Source: Nitrospira sp. (GTDB taxonomy: Bacteria > Nitrospirota > Nitrospiria > Nitrospirales > Nitrospiraceae). From it: a DNA stretch of 54,481 nucleotides. Location of the stretch: assembly GCA_016788465.1 (NCBI GenBank), contig JAEURV010000346.1, forward strand, positions 1 to 54,481, given 5' to 3'. The notes beneath the pieces were generated by a model. It was not told the origin of the DNA and made no database searches. It saw only the letters and a program-made list of their open reading frames with translations. This document shows, piece by piece, positions 25,868 through 35,010 of this stretch; the stretch's first letter is position 1, and each line of letters opens with the position of its first letter. Both the position numbers and the translations under genes were made by a program.

Positions 25868-28168
25868 ATGGCAGCCGGTCTTTTCCTAGGAATGCTGCTT
25901 CTCCTGAGTCTCTCTCTCTGGCGTGTGCTTCGACTCCGGAGTGAGAACCTCCGAAAGGCACAGGTCATTGAAGGAACGAAGTGTGGTGTTCTGGTGACCG
26001 ATGCCACCCTACCGCACCACCCTATCCGTGAAGTGAATGGAGCATTTCTCGCACTGACCGGCTATGCCGAACATGAACTCGTTGGTCAAACCTGCACGAT
26101 TTTGAGTGGTCCCGATACCGATCGTGCGTCGATGGAAACGCTTGGACTGGCTCTTCAGGATGGATGGGCCTGTCGAGTTTGTATCCGCCATTATCGAAGA
26201 GACGGCACATCGTTTTGGAATGACGTGACCCTCTCTCCGGTCAAGAACAGAGCTGGGCGACTGACCGAGGTCATTTGGATCATGCGCGATGTCTCACATG
26301 TTCGCGCGTTGGAAGCCGATCGGAGTGGGAGACCGGCGCCCACCCTGTTGTGTGAATCGGTCTCAGAAGGAATGTTGGTGATGACGGGTGGGGATGTGGT
26401 GTATGTCAACATGGCCGGGCTGAAGATCCTCGGAGCGAGTTCCGAAGCTCAAATCATCGGCCAAGCATTCTGGGGATTGATCCATCGAGATTTCCGAGAA
26501 AGTGTTCGAGAGCAATTACACCAAATCTCATTACCTGATACGGAGCGCCAGTGGGAAACCAGCGTTCTGCGTATTGATGGAGTTGCGGTTGCAGTTGAGA
26601 TGTCGATCACGCCGATTGTATGGGAGGGGCAGGAATCGTTTCTTATCTGTTTTTCAGACCGGCTGTATGCCAATCGAAAAGGAGACGATGTCGCTCGGGG
26701 CCTCCATGATTTTCGCCGTTTGGAGTCCATGGCTGATCTTAACAGTTGGACTTGGGAGATCGCGCAGAGTGCGGAACTGTGGTCAGCCGAACAGTACCGG
26801 ATCTTGGGATACGAACCAGGGTCAGTGCCGCCGACCTACGACACCTTCAAGAAAGCGCTTCATCCGGAGGATCGGGATCGTGTTCTTGCACTGTTTGAAG
26901 AGACGTTTACCTCCGATCGTCCCTATGATATCGACTGCCGAATCATTCAACCCTCCGGCGTCGTGCGGTTTATCAGGTGCAGGGGCGTTCTCATGCACGG
27001 ATTGCCGGATCAGCCAATTCGGATGTCAGGAACCGTCGAAGATATTACCGACTACAAGATCATGGCGACGCTGGCGGAGGAACGAGTACTTCAACTCAAG
27101 GTTGTGTTGGATGCGTCTTCCAGTGGCATGGCCCTGGTGAGTCGAGAAGGAACGATCTCTCTCGCCAACCGGAAGATTGAACAGATGTTCGGGTACGAGT
27201 ACGGAGAACTGGTCGGCCGTCCGATCGACTCACTGTTCCAGATTTCTGATCGTGCTCGGTATGTTCGTGAATTTCGTGAGATCTTGTCGGCTTCGGGAGA
27301 CTGTTCTCAAAAAACCGGTGTAGAACTGCATGGCTTGCGGAAGGATGCGTCCGGATTTCCTGCTGAGATCGGCCTGTACCCGATAGTTCTGTCCTCGGGG
27401 CCGTCGCTCCTGGTGAGCATTGTGGATATCACGGATCGTCGTCAAGTCGAACGTACACTCCGGGATGATCGCGTCCGCCTGGATCTTGCTGTACAGGTTG
27501 GGCAGGTTGGCATCTTTGAGTATGACCACAGGGCGGATACGGTGTGGTGGTCTTCGATCCTGCGGGCCATCCATGGTATTGGGACGGAAGAGCCGGCTTC
27601 GTTGGAGCGATATCTGAAGCTGGTCCATCCAGCCGATCGAGATACAATGGGTATAATGGGTCGATCCGTCAAGAATCTCGATGAGGGTCGGATCTTTGAG
27701 ATGAACTATCGCATTGTTCGGCCTGATGGAGCCGTTCGCCTGATCAATCTCTGCTATACGACCTGGTTTGATCGAGGAGAGCCGTCACCTCAGCCGTGTC
27801 GGACGGTCGGGATGCTTGTCGATATTACGGATCGGAAACCGCTCACGACTCTTCTGCCACCGCTTCCCTCGATGGAGTCACGTCAGACCATCCCGTGCAG
27901 TGTTTTCCATGAGTTCAACAACAGCCTAACGGCGGTACTTGGTTTCAGCGAGTTGGCCTTCTCGTTGATTCCCATCGACAACAAGGCCCATCGTCATATT
28001 CAGCAAGTGATTGCAGCGGGTAGAAACCTTCGTGAGCTGGCTCAAACGATGCGACGTGCGTTAGATTCAGCCACTTTCCCTCAGGAATCCATTCCACTGT
28101 CACAGTCCGGATCAGATCCATCGCCATCACAGCCGGAGGTGCCGGATGTTGTCGGTCCTTGTCGTTGA
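25868..28168 (+). CDS. Membrane-anchored multi-PAS protein ending in a phosphoacceptor (DHp) domain, without ATPase domain
   Basis: A 766-residue protein: one transmembrane helix (2-20), five PAS domains (about 30-145, 155-265, 290-395, 405-525, 535-655), then a helix pair starting SVFHEFNNSLTAVLGFSE with candidate His681. This resembles HDFNN-type kinases such as the hybrid kinase at 49476, yet the protein stops about 85 residues later and no N-box or G-box follows. The next frame is a CheY-like receiver. Either the ATPase domain was lost or the protein works as a phosphotransfer or sensory partner. ATG 25868 is preferred because GGGAGG lies 9 bases upstream; a GTG at 25835 is also possible. 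The 274 bases before it hold no gene. Confidence 0.82.
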   Translation: MAAGLFLGMLLLLSLSLWRVLRLRSENLRKAQVIEGTKCGVLVTDATLPHHPIREVNGAFLALTGYAEHELVGQTCTILSGPDTDRASMETLGLALQDGWACRVCIRHYRRDGTSFWNDVTLSPVKNRAGRLTEVIWIMRDVSHVRALEADRSGRPAPTLLCESVSEGMLVMTGGDVVYVNMAGLKILGASSEAQIIGQAFWGLIHRDFRESVREQLHQISLPDTERQWETSVLRIDGVAVAVEMSITPIVWEGQESFLICFSDRLYANRKGDDVARGLHDFRRLESMADLNSWTWEIAQSAELWSAEQYRILGYEPGSVPPTYDTFKKALHPEDRDRVLALFEETFTSDRPYDIDCRIIQPSGVVRFIRCRGVLMHGLPDQPIRMSGTVEDITDYKIMATLAEERVLQLKVVLDASSSGMALVSREGTISLANRKIEQMFGYEYGELVGRPIDSLFQISDRARYVREFREILSASGDCSQKTGVELHGLRKDASGFPAEIGLYPIVLSSGPSLLVSIVDITDRRQVERTLRDDRVRLDLAVQVGQVGIFEYDHRADTVWWSSILRAIHGIGTEEPASLERYLKLVHPADRDTMGIMGRSVKNLDEGRIFEMNYRIVRPDGAVRLINLCYTTWFDRGEPSPQPCRTVGMLVDITDRKPLTTLLPPLPSMESRQTIPCSVFHEFNNSLTAVLGFSELAFSLIPIDNKAHRHIQQVIAAGRNLRELAQTMRRALDSATFPQESIPLSQSGSDPSPSQPEVPDVVGPCR

Positions 28169-28517
28169 CGATCAAGCCGAAATCCGTCAGCTGATCAGGG
28201 ATGCCTTAGAAGGGGCAGGTTATAGTGTCGAGGAGGCTCGCGATGGGAAAGAGGGGCTTGAGCGGTATCGTTCGAAGCCCGTTGACCTCGTCCTCATGGA
28301 TATCGTGATGCCGGATCAGGATGGATTAGAGGCCATCATGGCGCTCCGGCGTGAATTTTCTGAATGTCGCATCATTGCGATGACAGGAGCGAGTGATACG
28401 ATCGGTATCCTTAATTTTCTGGACGTTGCAAAGATGTTCGGAGCCAAGCGGACACTTCAAAAGCCATTCGAGCTTCAAACTCTCCTCGATGCCGTCGCCG
28501 GCGAAGCGACGACCTAA
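28146..28517 (+). CDS. Single-domain response regulator (CheY-like)
   Basis: A 123-residue stand-alone receiver with Asp8-Asp9, phosphoacceptor Asp52 in LVLMDIVMPDQDG, Thr79 and Lys105 in LQKPFEL. There is no output domain. GGAGG lies 7 bases before the ATG, inside the end of the preceding gene (23-base overlap), so the pair is translationally coupled. It probably receives or relays phosphate for the PAS/DHp protein. Confidence 0.92.
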   Translation: MLSVLVVDDQAEIRQLIRDALEGAGYSVEEARDGKEGLERYRSKPVDLVLMDIVMPDQDGLEAIMALRREFSECRIIAMTGASDTIGILNFLDVAKMFGAKRTLQKPFELQTLLDAVAGEATT

Positions 28518-28609
28518 CCAACTCTTCGGTGCGCTCTTTCCCCTTGCATTGACATCGCTTTGCAATCCCGGCAGACTCCGCCCCTTTCAGGTATACGGGG
28601 ACTGTATCT

Positions 28610-29029
28610 ATGAGACTGCTGAATTGCGTTCTGGCGATCCTGGTTGCCGTCGTCGGATTCTGGCTGATCTGGGGAACAATTGCTCCGGTCATTGTGATCG
28701 GATGGGGGCTCGTTGTAGGGGGCTTTCTCTGGTTAAAGGCGAAGTCGATTACAGAAATCTGGGCGTGGGCGACTCTGTTGCTTGGATTGGAAAGCTTTGC
28801 GTGGCCGGTGGTGTTGATGATTCAACTCAAAGGCCCATCAGAGACACTTCCTGAGGCTGAGATGGGAACAATCCTCTCAGCGATTGTGCTGGGGCTGTTC
28901 TCTTCCGTGTTTTGGATTTCATTTTCCTATGGTCTATTCAAACGAGCATGGCGAACAGATCAGCCGTTGTCTGAGGAGGAGCCACCCAGGACATCGATAC
29001 CTCACTCTAAGAAAAAGAAAACAGTGTGA
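28610..29029 (+). CDS. Small hypothetical inner-membrane protein
   Basis: A 139-residue protein with about four hydrophobic helices (roughly 5-22, 25-43, 53-72 and 85-108) and a short charged C-terminal tail ending in SKKKKTV. No family recognised. It is convergent with priA, leaving only 2 bases between the two genes. The transmembrane pattern and acceptable codon use support it as real; function is unknown. Confidence 0.7.
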   Translation: MRLLNCVLAILVAVVGFWLIWGTIAPVIVIGWGLVVGGFLWLKAKSITEIWAWATLLLGLESFAWPVVLMIQLKGPSETLPEAEMGTILSAIVLGLFSSVFWISFSYGLFKRAWRTDQPLSEEEPPRTSIPHSKKKKTV

Positions 29030-29031
29030 CG

Positions 29032-31311
29032 TTATCCGCTTTCTACAGGGTCCATATCGACGACAAATTTGATTTGCTTCTGTCGGTATTGTCGTTCCAT
29101 ACGCTCAACCGAATCCCTGAGCCGATGAGTGAGGACGTCGGGATCGGCTCCCTTCACGAGAAGCCGACGGAGATACTGGCCGCGAGGTCGTCCCCCCAGC
29201 ATCGGTACCGGTCCTAAAACGACGAGATGGTCTTGGGCAGTGGTCTGTTGTTGAAGGTCAGTGCCCCAGCGAGTGGAGGCCTCCTCCACGAGGGTGAGAT
29301 TGCGTCCCGTGACGGTAAGATCGGCTAAATGGCACACCGGCGGATAATTGAGCAGGCGACGCGCGGTGAGTTCTTCGTCATAGAACAGATGAGGCGTTCC
29401 AGCGAAGAGCGCTTGTACGGCGTGGTGGGAAGGGAGGCGGGTCTGCAAGATGACCCGTCCTCCGGCGGATGCCGGGTAGGCCAAGCTCGCCGCATCAACC
29501 AGGAGATGGTACGTCCGCTCCGCGGCTCGAAAATCCGAGACATGCAAACCAGAATCCGCTTGGAGGATCCCAACCACATGGTGCGGTGGGAGCGGCTCAC
29601 GGGTGAAGAGGGCTTGCGTCCCTATCAGAATATCACAGGATCTCGATCTGGCACGTTCCCACAGTGATTGGGCGGTTGCTGGACGGCGGAGCGTATCACT
29701 GTCGAGGCGTACGATCGTGGCATGAGGAAACAAGCGATGAGTGTCCGCTTCGACCTGTTCGGTGCCTTCACCGATAGGATTCATTGCGGCTCCGTGGCAC
29801 AGAGGACAGACATCGGGTAATTCTTCCGCAACTCCGCAGTACCGGCAGGTGAGGGTGCCAGCTTCTCGATAGTAAGGCAGTGCGATCGTACAGGACGGAC
29901 AACGAGGCACCCATCCACAGTCTCGACAAATCAGTGTTCTGGCATACCCTCTCCTATTGATAAAGAGCAGGACCTTTTTCTTGGACTCGAGAGCTTCGCA
30001 TATCGCGGAACGGAGGCGCTGGCTCAGGAGTGTTCCTTTCGATTCCTTGCCGAGATCAATCAGCTCAATTTTGGGCGAAGCTGCCATGCCCTGCTGAACG
30101 CGATGAACCTCAGCTTCAGTATCGAAATGCGATTCGACCGATAGATGTTCCGAGGCAAGTACCACCACTGCATGATCCTCCTTCGCTCGTAGGCAGGCCA
30201 CATCTCTGGCATGATATCGAGGCTCTTTGGGCTCTTTGAGGGCGGAGTCTTCCTCTCCTTCAACCCAGATGAGTCCGACTGCATCAAGATGGGCAAAGAC
30301 AACCGAACGGGTTCCCACGATCACCGACGGGGTGGGGTCTCGATGATGATCCCATGGTTGAGGTGAGTTGGGCGGTTGGGCAAGGGCAATCCGAAGTCCG
30401 GTGAGCGGGGCGAGCGCTTGTACCAACCACCGCGCTTTTGCTGTTTCTCCGCATATCACAATGGTCGATCTGTTGCATGAATGCGCCTGGCGAATGGCTT
30501 CGGCAAGTCTTGTAAGCCGGTGGTGCCATGGGGCATGGAGAACGATTTTCTTCATGTGGCCGGCCTGAAAGTACTGGTGGAGATGAGCAGACCAGGCGGG
30601 GTCGACCTCAGGGAGTTGAGCGCGGTCGATTACAGTGTGAGGCAGTGTTTGCTGTCTCTCTGGCTCAGTCGTGAGTGTCCGCTGCCGCTTACGAGTCAGA
30701 ATACGTTCTGTGGTCGACGGTACAAGCTTAACCCATGAACGTTCGATCAGGGAGGCGATCGTTCGCATAGCCTGGCCACGTTGGGTGGATCGGAGGGTGG
30801 ATGACAAGATCCCAGAGCCTCGATGGGCGATTCGCTGTAGCGTCGGTCGGAGGGAGTCGGGGCAGATACCAGTTTCTAGTGCCGTGCGACCTAGGTCAGT
30901 GGCCAAATAGCGGCTGGGGGAGACTGGTGCTGGAGGACGGAGTAGTCGAAGGCATTGGCCCCAGGGGGCGACATAGTATCGTGCAGTCTTGCGAGAAAGT
31001 TCGAGTAGGGGGGTGGAGATCGTCGCATTGTGATGATTGTCGACCAGAGACCGAATCGCTTTAAGGGACGCCGGCAGTAGTTCGGGTGCGAGGCGGGAGC
31101 TGATGGAAACCACGACTCCCTCCAGGACAGATCGGCCAAATGGGACAGTGACGAGACTGCCGATCCGAATACGTTGGATCATGAAGAAGGGAACGAGATA
31201 GGTGAAAGTCTTTGCAATGTGCCGTGGAACGAGAATATCCGCAAACAGAGGCTCGCTTTGCGGCTCCGAAGCTGATGCACCTTGGAGAGCCATACTGCAT
31301 TCTAGCAGCAT
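29032..31311 (-). CDS. priA: Primosomal protein N' (PriA) homologue with degenerate helicase motifs
   Basis: PriA reloads the replicative helicase at stalled forks. The 759-residue protein keeps the N-terminal DNA-binding domain (about 22-125), the eight zinc-binding cysteines (462, 465, 471, 474, 489, 492, 502, 505) and the ILIGTQ and ADSGLHVSDFRAAER segments. The ATPase motifs are lost: the Walker A position (usually GVTGSGKT) reads APWHHRLT at 260-267, the DEEH box reads EGEE at 351-354, and the QVAGRAGR motif is replaced by VDAASLAYP. It is probably a structural primosome factor without helicase activity. The start may instead be the ATG six codons in (31293); no ribosome site favours either. 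Confidence 0.85.
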   Translation of the reverse strand: MLLECSMALQGASASEPQSEPLFADILVPRHIAKTFTYLVPFFMIQRIRIGSLVTVPFGRSVLEGVVVSISSRLAPELLPASLKAIRSLVDNHHNATISTPLLELSRKTARYYVAPWGQCLRLLRPPAPVSPSRYLATDLGRTALETGICPDSLRPTLQRIAHRGSGILSSTLRSTQRGQAMRTIASLIERSWVKLVPSTTERILTRKRQRTLTTEPERQQTLPHTVIDRAQLPEVDPAWSAHLHQYFQAGHMKKIVLHAPWHHRLTRLAEAIRQAHSCNRSTIVICGETAKARWLVQALAPLTGLRIALAQPPNSPQPWDHHRDPTPSVIVGTRSVVFAHLDAVGLIWVEGEEDSALKEPKEPRYHARDVACLRAKEDHAVVVLASEHLSVESHFDTEAEVHRVQQGMAASPKIELIDLGKESKGTLLSQRLRSAICEALESKKKVLLFINRRGYARTLICRDCGWVPRCPSCTIALPYYREAGTLTCRYCGVAEELPDVCPLCHGAAMNPIGEGTEQVEADTHRLFPHATIVRLDSDTLRRPATAQSLWERARSRSCDILIGTQALFTREPLPPHHVVGILQADSGLHVSDFRAAERTYHLLVDAASLAYPASAGGRVILQTRLPSHHAVQALFAGTPHLFYDEELTARRLLNYPPVCHLADLTVTGRNLTLVEEASTRWGTDLQQQTTAQDHLVVLGPVPMLGGRPRGQYLRRLLVKGADPDVLTHRLRDSVERMERQYRQKQIKFVVDMDPVESG

Positions 31312-31417
31312 GGAATTATGAAGGACACCAAATGTGTCGCCAGTCCAGCGCCGGACGGTTTAGCGGCACGGATAGTGTGGCATGGAATGGGGAAGAAACC
31401 GTTCTTTGCTAGGGATC

Positions 31418-32989
31418 TTATTCCGGTGCAGTTCCGCCTGCTGGTTGTTGCTGAGAGGTCTCTGGTTTATTCGACTCCATTGGTGCGGAAGGACCACCGG
31501 CATCGGGAGCCCCGATACGACCGCCAGGTCCGGGTTGGGAAGTCTGCGAGGAGTCGCCCATAGACAACGTTCCAGAGTTGACAAGGTTCCCGGTGTCCGA
31601 CGCAGAGGCTGAGGTGCTCGGTTGATCGATGTTTCCATTTGCACTTGAATCGGGAGTATTGGTGCTCAACGTGTGCACGTGGGTCGGCTCTTTAGAAGCA
31701 TCGGCTTCGGCTACATACAGAACGATCTCCACTCGACGATTCTGCTTGCGGCCTTCTTCCAGCTCATTCGACGCGGTTGGTTGGCTGTCCCCAAGCGGCA
31801 CGGTTGTAATCTTGGCTGAGTCGATGCCGCCTTTCTCGACGAGATAGCGGAGAACGCCATTTGCGCGGACCTTGGATAGTTCCCAGTTGCTCCGATAACG
31901 GGCTTTGAGAGAGGGGCCGATTTCGACATTATCAGTATGCCCTTCAATTCGAATCAATCGAGCGTCACCGCTGGTGCGCAGGTAGTCAACGAACTGATCG
32001 AGCGTGGCATAATTCTCAGGCTTGATGGCCGCATCCCCTGATTCATAGCGTAAGAACTTGGCCGGATCACCGAGGTTGAGGCGACTTTGCCCAGCGGCAT
32101 CTTGTATGGCCAGCTTGCTGGCGATCAGGTTGGTAGGGGGTGCCGCGGATGGTGGTTTGGTTTGTTCTGCAGATGTATGCGTGAGTGCTACGGCAGGGGG
32201 AGCAGAAGACTCAGGACCTGCGACAAATTTGAACCGATCTCCCTTAATGACACGGGTATTGGCCTTCAGGACTTTGGCAACGCCAGTGTGCGCTTCAGTA
32301 GATAAGACTTTGAGTTGCCCGATTTTACGAGGCGGCAGCCCAGGGCTATACCGGTGAATATCAAGCAGATCACCCGTGTTCAGCCCATCCTCTCTTCCAC
32401 GATCGATGTACACAACATTGGACTGTGACACTAATGTCATCGTGCGGTCGGCTTGAAGCTCAATGATCATACCTTCAAGGTCGGAGACGTCGTTCATTGC
32501 GGAACTGATCGTCGCATCCGGTGTCGGCTCCTTAAATCGTGCAACAGGATCCCCGGGGGCAACCGGTCCATAATTCACCACAATTTCCGCTGTTGTCAGG
32601 GCATGATCGGCAGACAGCACTCTCACCACTGCTGAACGATTAACTACAAACCCAAGGTATTCTCGAGTGACCGGGTGGAATACCTTTCGAACCCGTCGGT
32701 ACACGGTAAAGAGATCTCCGATTGCTACGTCGGCAGGGTTATCCAGTTTGAGATACAGAGAGTCTCCTTTCCCTAAGAGCATTCGATTCCCCGTGGCCTG
32801 ATTGTCACCGGTGATCAAGTTCACGGTTCCATCGATTGGAGATGTTTTTTCGATCATCCCACTGGCGAAGGTGAGTCCTCTATCCAGTAATCGAACGGAG
32901 TCGAGATTCGAGACCTGGGCGAGCGCTTGATCAAGGGAGAGACTTGTTCCTGAACATAGGACCAAGAGGAGGGAGATCGTGATTTTCAT
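31418..32989 (-). CDS. OmpA-family cell-envelope protein
   Basis: A 523-residue exported protein. A signal peptide (1-24, ending DQALAQ) precedes a region with two related beta-rich modules (about 75-152 and 190-257), each having a GDL(F/L) turn and ending in PGDPVARF or KGDRFKF. After a Pro/Ala linker comes an OmpA/MotB peptidoglycan-binding domain (about 312-430) with GHTDN at 350-354, LSKVRANGVL at 371-380 and NRRVEI at 417-422. The last 95 residues are low-complexity Ser/Thr/Pro/Gly. There is no beta-barrel, so it is likely periplasmic and holds the cell wall. Exact role unknown. Confidence 0.85.
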   Translation of the reverse strand: MKITISLLLVLCSGTSLSLDQALAQVSNLDSVRLLDRGLTFASGMIEKTSPIDGTVNLITGDNQATGNRMLLGKGDSLYLKLDNPADVAIGDLFTVYRRVRKVFHPVTREYLGFVVNRSAVVRVLSADHALTTAEIVVNYGPVAPGDPVARFKEPTPDATISSAMNDVSDLEGMIIELQADRTMTLVSQSNVVYIDRGREDGLNTGDLLDIHRYSPGLPPRKIGQLKVLSTEAHTGVAKVLKANTRVIKGDRFKFVAGPESSAPPAVALTHTSAEQTKPPSAAPPTNLIASKLAIQDAAGQSRLNLGDPAKFLRYESGDAAIKPENYATLDQFVDYLRTSGDARLIRIEGHTDNVEIGPSLKARYRSNWELSKVRANGVLRYLVEKGGIDSAKITTVPLGDSQPTASNELEEGRKQNRRVEIVLYVAEADASKEPTHVHTLSTNTPDSSANGNIDQPSTSASASDTGNLVNSGTLSMGDSSQTSQPGPGGRIGAPDAGGPSAPMESNKPETSQQQPAGGTAPE

Positions 32990-33570
32990 AGATGGAGTCC
33001 TTAATTAATAGGGGAGGCCGCTTGAAAAACCATAGCAAACGACGCTGCCTTGTCAAGAATTTGAGTTGAATGTGCGAATGGTTTGACCTGCCTTTCTTTC
33101 CGATGGTAACGTGTTTGAAATGCTTGTTCCGTATGATTCCTCAAGGGGTTTACTGGGAAGCAGTATGGATGCTGAGAAGGTAACCGACGAGCCTCTCGCC
33201 GGTATTGGGGAATTGCCCAGAAATCTCAGAATTGAAACCCAGATCCATCGACGACGTGCAGCCAAGGCGTTTTCCCCCCTGATGTTGGAGTGGGGACAGG
33301 CGAAGCCTATGCCACCTGACCAGCCTGTAGACCATGAATAACCATAAACTGACCAACTACATCTGAATGATGTGGTCCGCACATGTTTCTAACCACTGAA
33401 TAATCAATACAATTTCCTATCTATCTCCTCTTGCTCAAGAATGTAGGGCTTTCGGGTGAGCAGGGCTTAGGTCCTTTGTTCTCTTGCTATCCAAAAGGAC
33501 AGCACACTAAGATTTCACCCCTTGAACCTGGAATAGTCTTTCAGGTCAATGCCTTGCAAGAGAAAATCAC
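32990..33570. other. 581-base non-coding region between the OmpA-family gene and nuoA
   Basis: I find no convincing gene. Short frames at 33053-33382 (minus) and 33111-33341 (plus) lack ribosome sites and any recognisable family. GTCCTTT (33471-33477) and AAAGGAC (33494-33500) form a 7-bp hairpin in the presumed nuo leader. A TACAAT at 33408-33413 could be a nuo -10 box, but no good -35 accompanies it. The nuo operon promoter is expected here. Confidence 0.45.
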
Positions 33571-33954
33571 ATGAGCGGATCAGAAGTTCTTGTTGAGTAT
33601 CTAACGAAGTACTTCCCTATTTTTCTATTTATATTCATGGGTTTAGCATTGGGAATGCTGACCTTGTTGGTCAGCTACTTTGTGCAGCCGAGATACCCGG
33701 AACCTGAAAAACTCTCCACTTATGAATGTGGATCCGAACCATTTTCTGACGCCAGAATGCCGTTCCCTGTCAGGTATTACATTTTTGCGATGTTGTTCGT
33801 GATTTTTGACATCGAGGTCATTTTTCTTTACCCATGGGCGGTTGTGTTCACCAAAATCGGGATCGTCGGGTTGATCGAGATGTTGATCTTTATCGGGTTG
33901 TTTGTCGTGGCCTACGTATACGCCTGGCGCAAGGGCGCTCTAGAGTGGGATTGA
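33571..33954 (+). CDS. nuoA: NADH-quinone oxidoreductase subunit A
   Basis: A 127-residue membrane subunit of complex I with three transmembrane helices. The conserved loop [11 protein letters not shown] (49-59) and the second-helix acidic segment [20 protein letters not shown] are intact. NuoA helps form the quinone channel at the junction of the arms. First gene of nuoABCD-G-IJKL-M-M-N; the ribosome site (AAGAG) is weak. nuoB follows after 7 bases. Confidence 0.96.
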   Translation: MSGSEVLVEYLTKYFPIFLFIFMGLALGMLTLLVSYFVQPRYPEPEKLSTYECGSEPFSDARMPFPVRYYIFAMLFVIFDIEVIFLYPWAVVFTKIGIVGLIEMLIFIGLFVVAYVYAWRKGALEWD

Positions 33955-33961
33955 GGGCTCT

Positions 33962-34489
33962 ATGGGATTGATCCAATTGGGACGTCATGAAAAGGACGGG
34001 GTCCCTGACGTCATTACGGGATCTCTTGAAAAGGCCGTCAACTGGGCCAGGAAAGGTTCGCTTTGGCCGATGACCTTCGGACTCGCTTGTTGTGCCATTG
34101 AAATGATGGCCGCTGTCTCCTCACGGTACGACATGGATCGGTTCGGAGCCGGAGTGTTTCGTGGGTCACCGCGACAATCTGATTTGATGATTGTGGCGGG
34201 AACTGTGTGTCGTCGGATGGCGCCGGTCATCCGCAAAATCTATGATCAAATGCCGGAGCCCAAGTACGTCATTGCAATGGGGTCTTGCGCAACATCTGGA
34301 AATATTTACGATAGCTATCCTGTCGTGCAGGGTGTCGACCGTTTTATTCCGGTTGATATTTACGTGCCCGGTTGTCCCCCAACCCCGGAGGCCCTTTTAG
34401 ATGGGATCCTCAAGCTGCAGGAGCGCATCATGCAAAAACGTGTGTTTGTGGCTCAGCCAGATCAGGTCAAGTCGAATTTGAAGGTCTGA
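33962..34489 (+). CDS. nuoB: NADH-quinone oxidoreductase subunit B
   Basis: A 175-residue peripheral-arm subunit binding cluster N2, the last iron-sulfur centre before quinone. The ligands are visible: the tandem Cys43-Cys44 in LACCAIEMM, Cys109 in MGSCATSG and Cys138 in VPGCPPTP. The length is typical. It lies between nuoA and nuoC with spacings of 7 and 9 bases. Confidence 0.97.
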   Translation: MGLIQLGRHEKDGVPDVITGSLEKAVNWARKGSLWPMTFGLACCAIEMMAAVSSRYDMDRFGAGVFRGSPRQSDLMIVAGTVCRRMAPVIRKIYDQMPEPKYVIAMGSCATSGNIYDSYPVVQGVDRFIPVDIYVPGCPPTPEALLDGILKLQERIMQKRVFVAQPDQVKSNLKV

Positions 34490-34498
34490 CGTACGACC

Positions 34499-34996
34499 AT
34501 GCACCCTCTCTTACTACGGGTTCAGCATACGTTCTCGACTGGCGTGACCAACCTCAGTGAATGGCGTGGTGATGTGGCTGTGACGGTCACCCGTGACAAG
34601 CTTCGAGAGGTCGCCCAATTCCTGCGCGATGATCCAGGGATGGATTTTGACTATATCGTCCATGTGAGCTCAGTTGATTGGCCTGACGATGAAGAGCGAT
34701 TTGAGGTGGTCTGGGAGTTCTATTCGATTCGAAAGCGCCAGCGAATTCGACTCAAGACTCGAGTGCCTGAGTCGGATTGTGTAGTGGACTCCTTGACGGA
34801 TTTGTGGAAGGGGGCGGACTTCATGGAGCGTGAAGTCTACGACATGATGGGGATCCGATTCAGAAACCATCCAGATCTCCGCCGAATTCTCATGCCGGAT
34901 GACTATACCGAGGGGTATCCCTTGCGAAAAGATTTTCCGTTGCGTGGTAAGGGGTGGCGAGATACGTTTGAATTTTTGGATGAAGTGCAGCGGTAG
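34499..34996 (+). CDS. nuoC: NADH-quinone oxidoreductase subunit C
   Basis: A 165-residue peripheral-arm subunit, the 30-kDa-type protein. The family signature EREVYDMMGIRF (119-130) is followed by HPDLRRILMPDDYTEGYPLRKDFP, split only by an ordinary loop. It is separate from nuoD, unlike the NuoCD fusion of E. coli. It contacts NuoD in the quinone module. Confidence 0.96.
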   Translation: MHPLLLRVQHTFSTGVTNLSEWRGDVAVTVTRDKLREVAQFLRDDPGMDFDYIVHVSSVDWPDDEERFEVVWEFYSIRKRQRIRLKTRVPESDCVVDSLTDLWKGADFMEREVYDMMGIRFRNHPDLRRILMPDDYTEGYPLRKDFPLRGKGWRDTFEFLDEVQR

Positions 34997-35010
34997 GGTT
35001 CACGAAGCAT

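Noticed and set aside
33053..33382. Two overlapping frames on opposite strands upstream of nuoA (33053-33382 minus, 33111-33341 plus)
   Set aside because: Neither has a ribosome site, a recognisable family or gene-like composition, and each is the complement of the other. I treat the region as non-coding.
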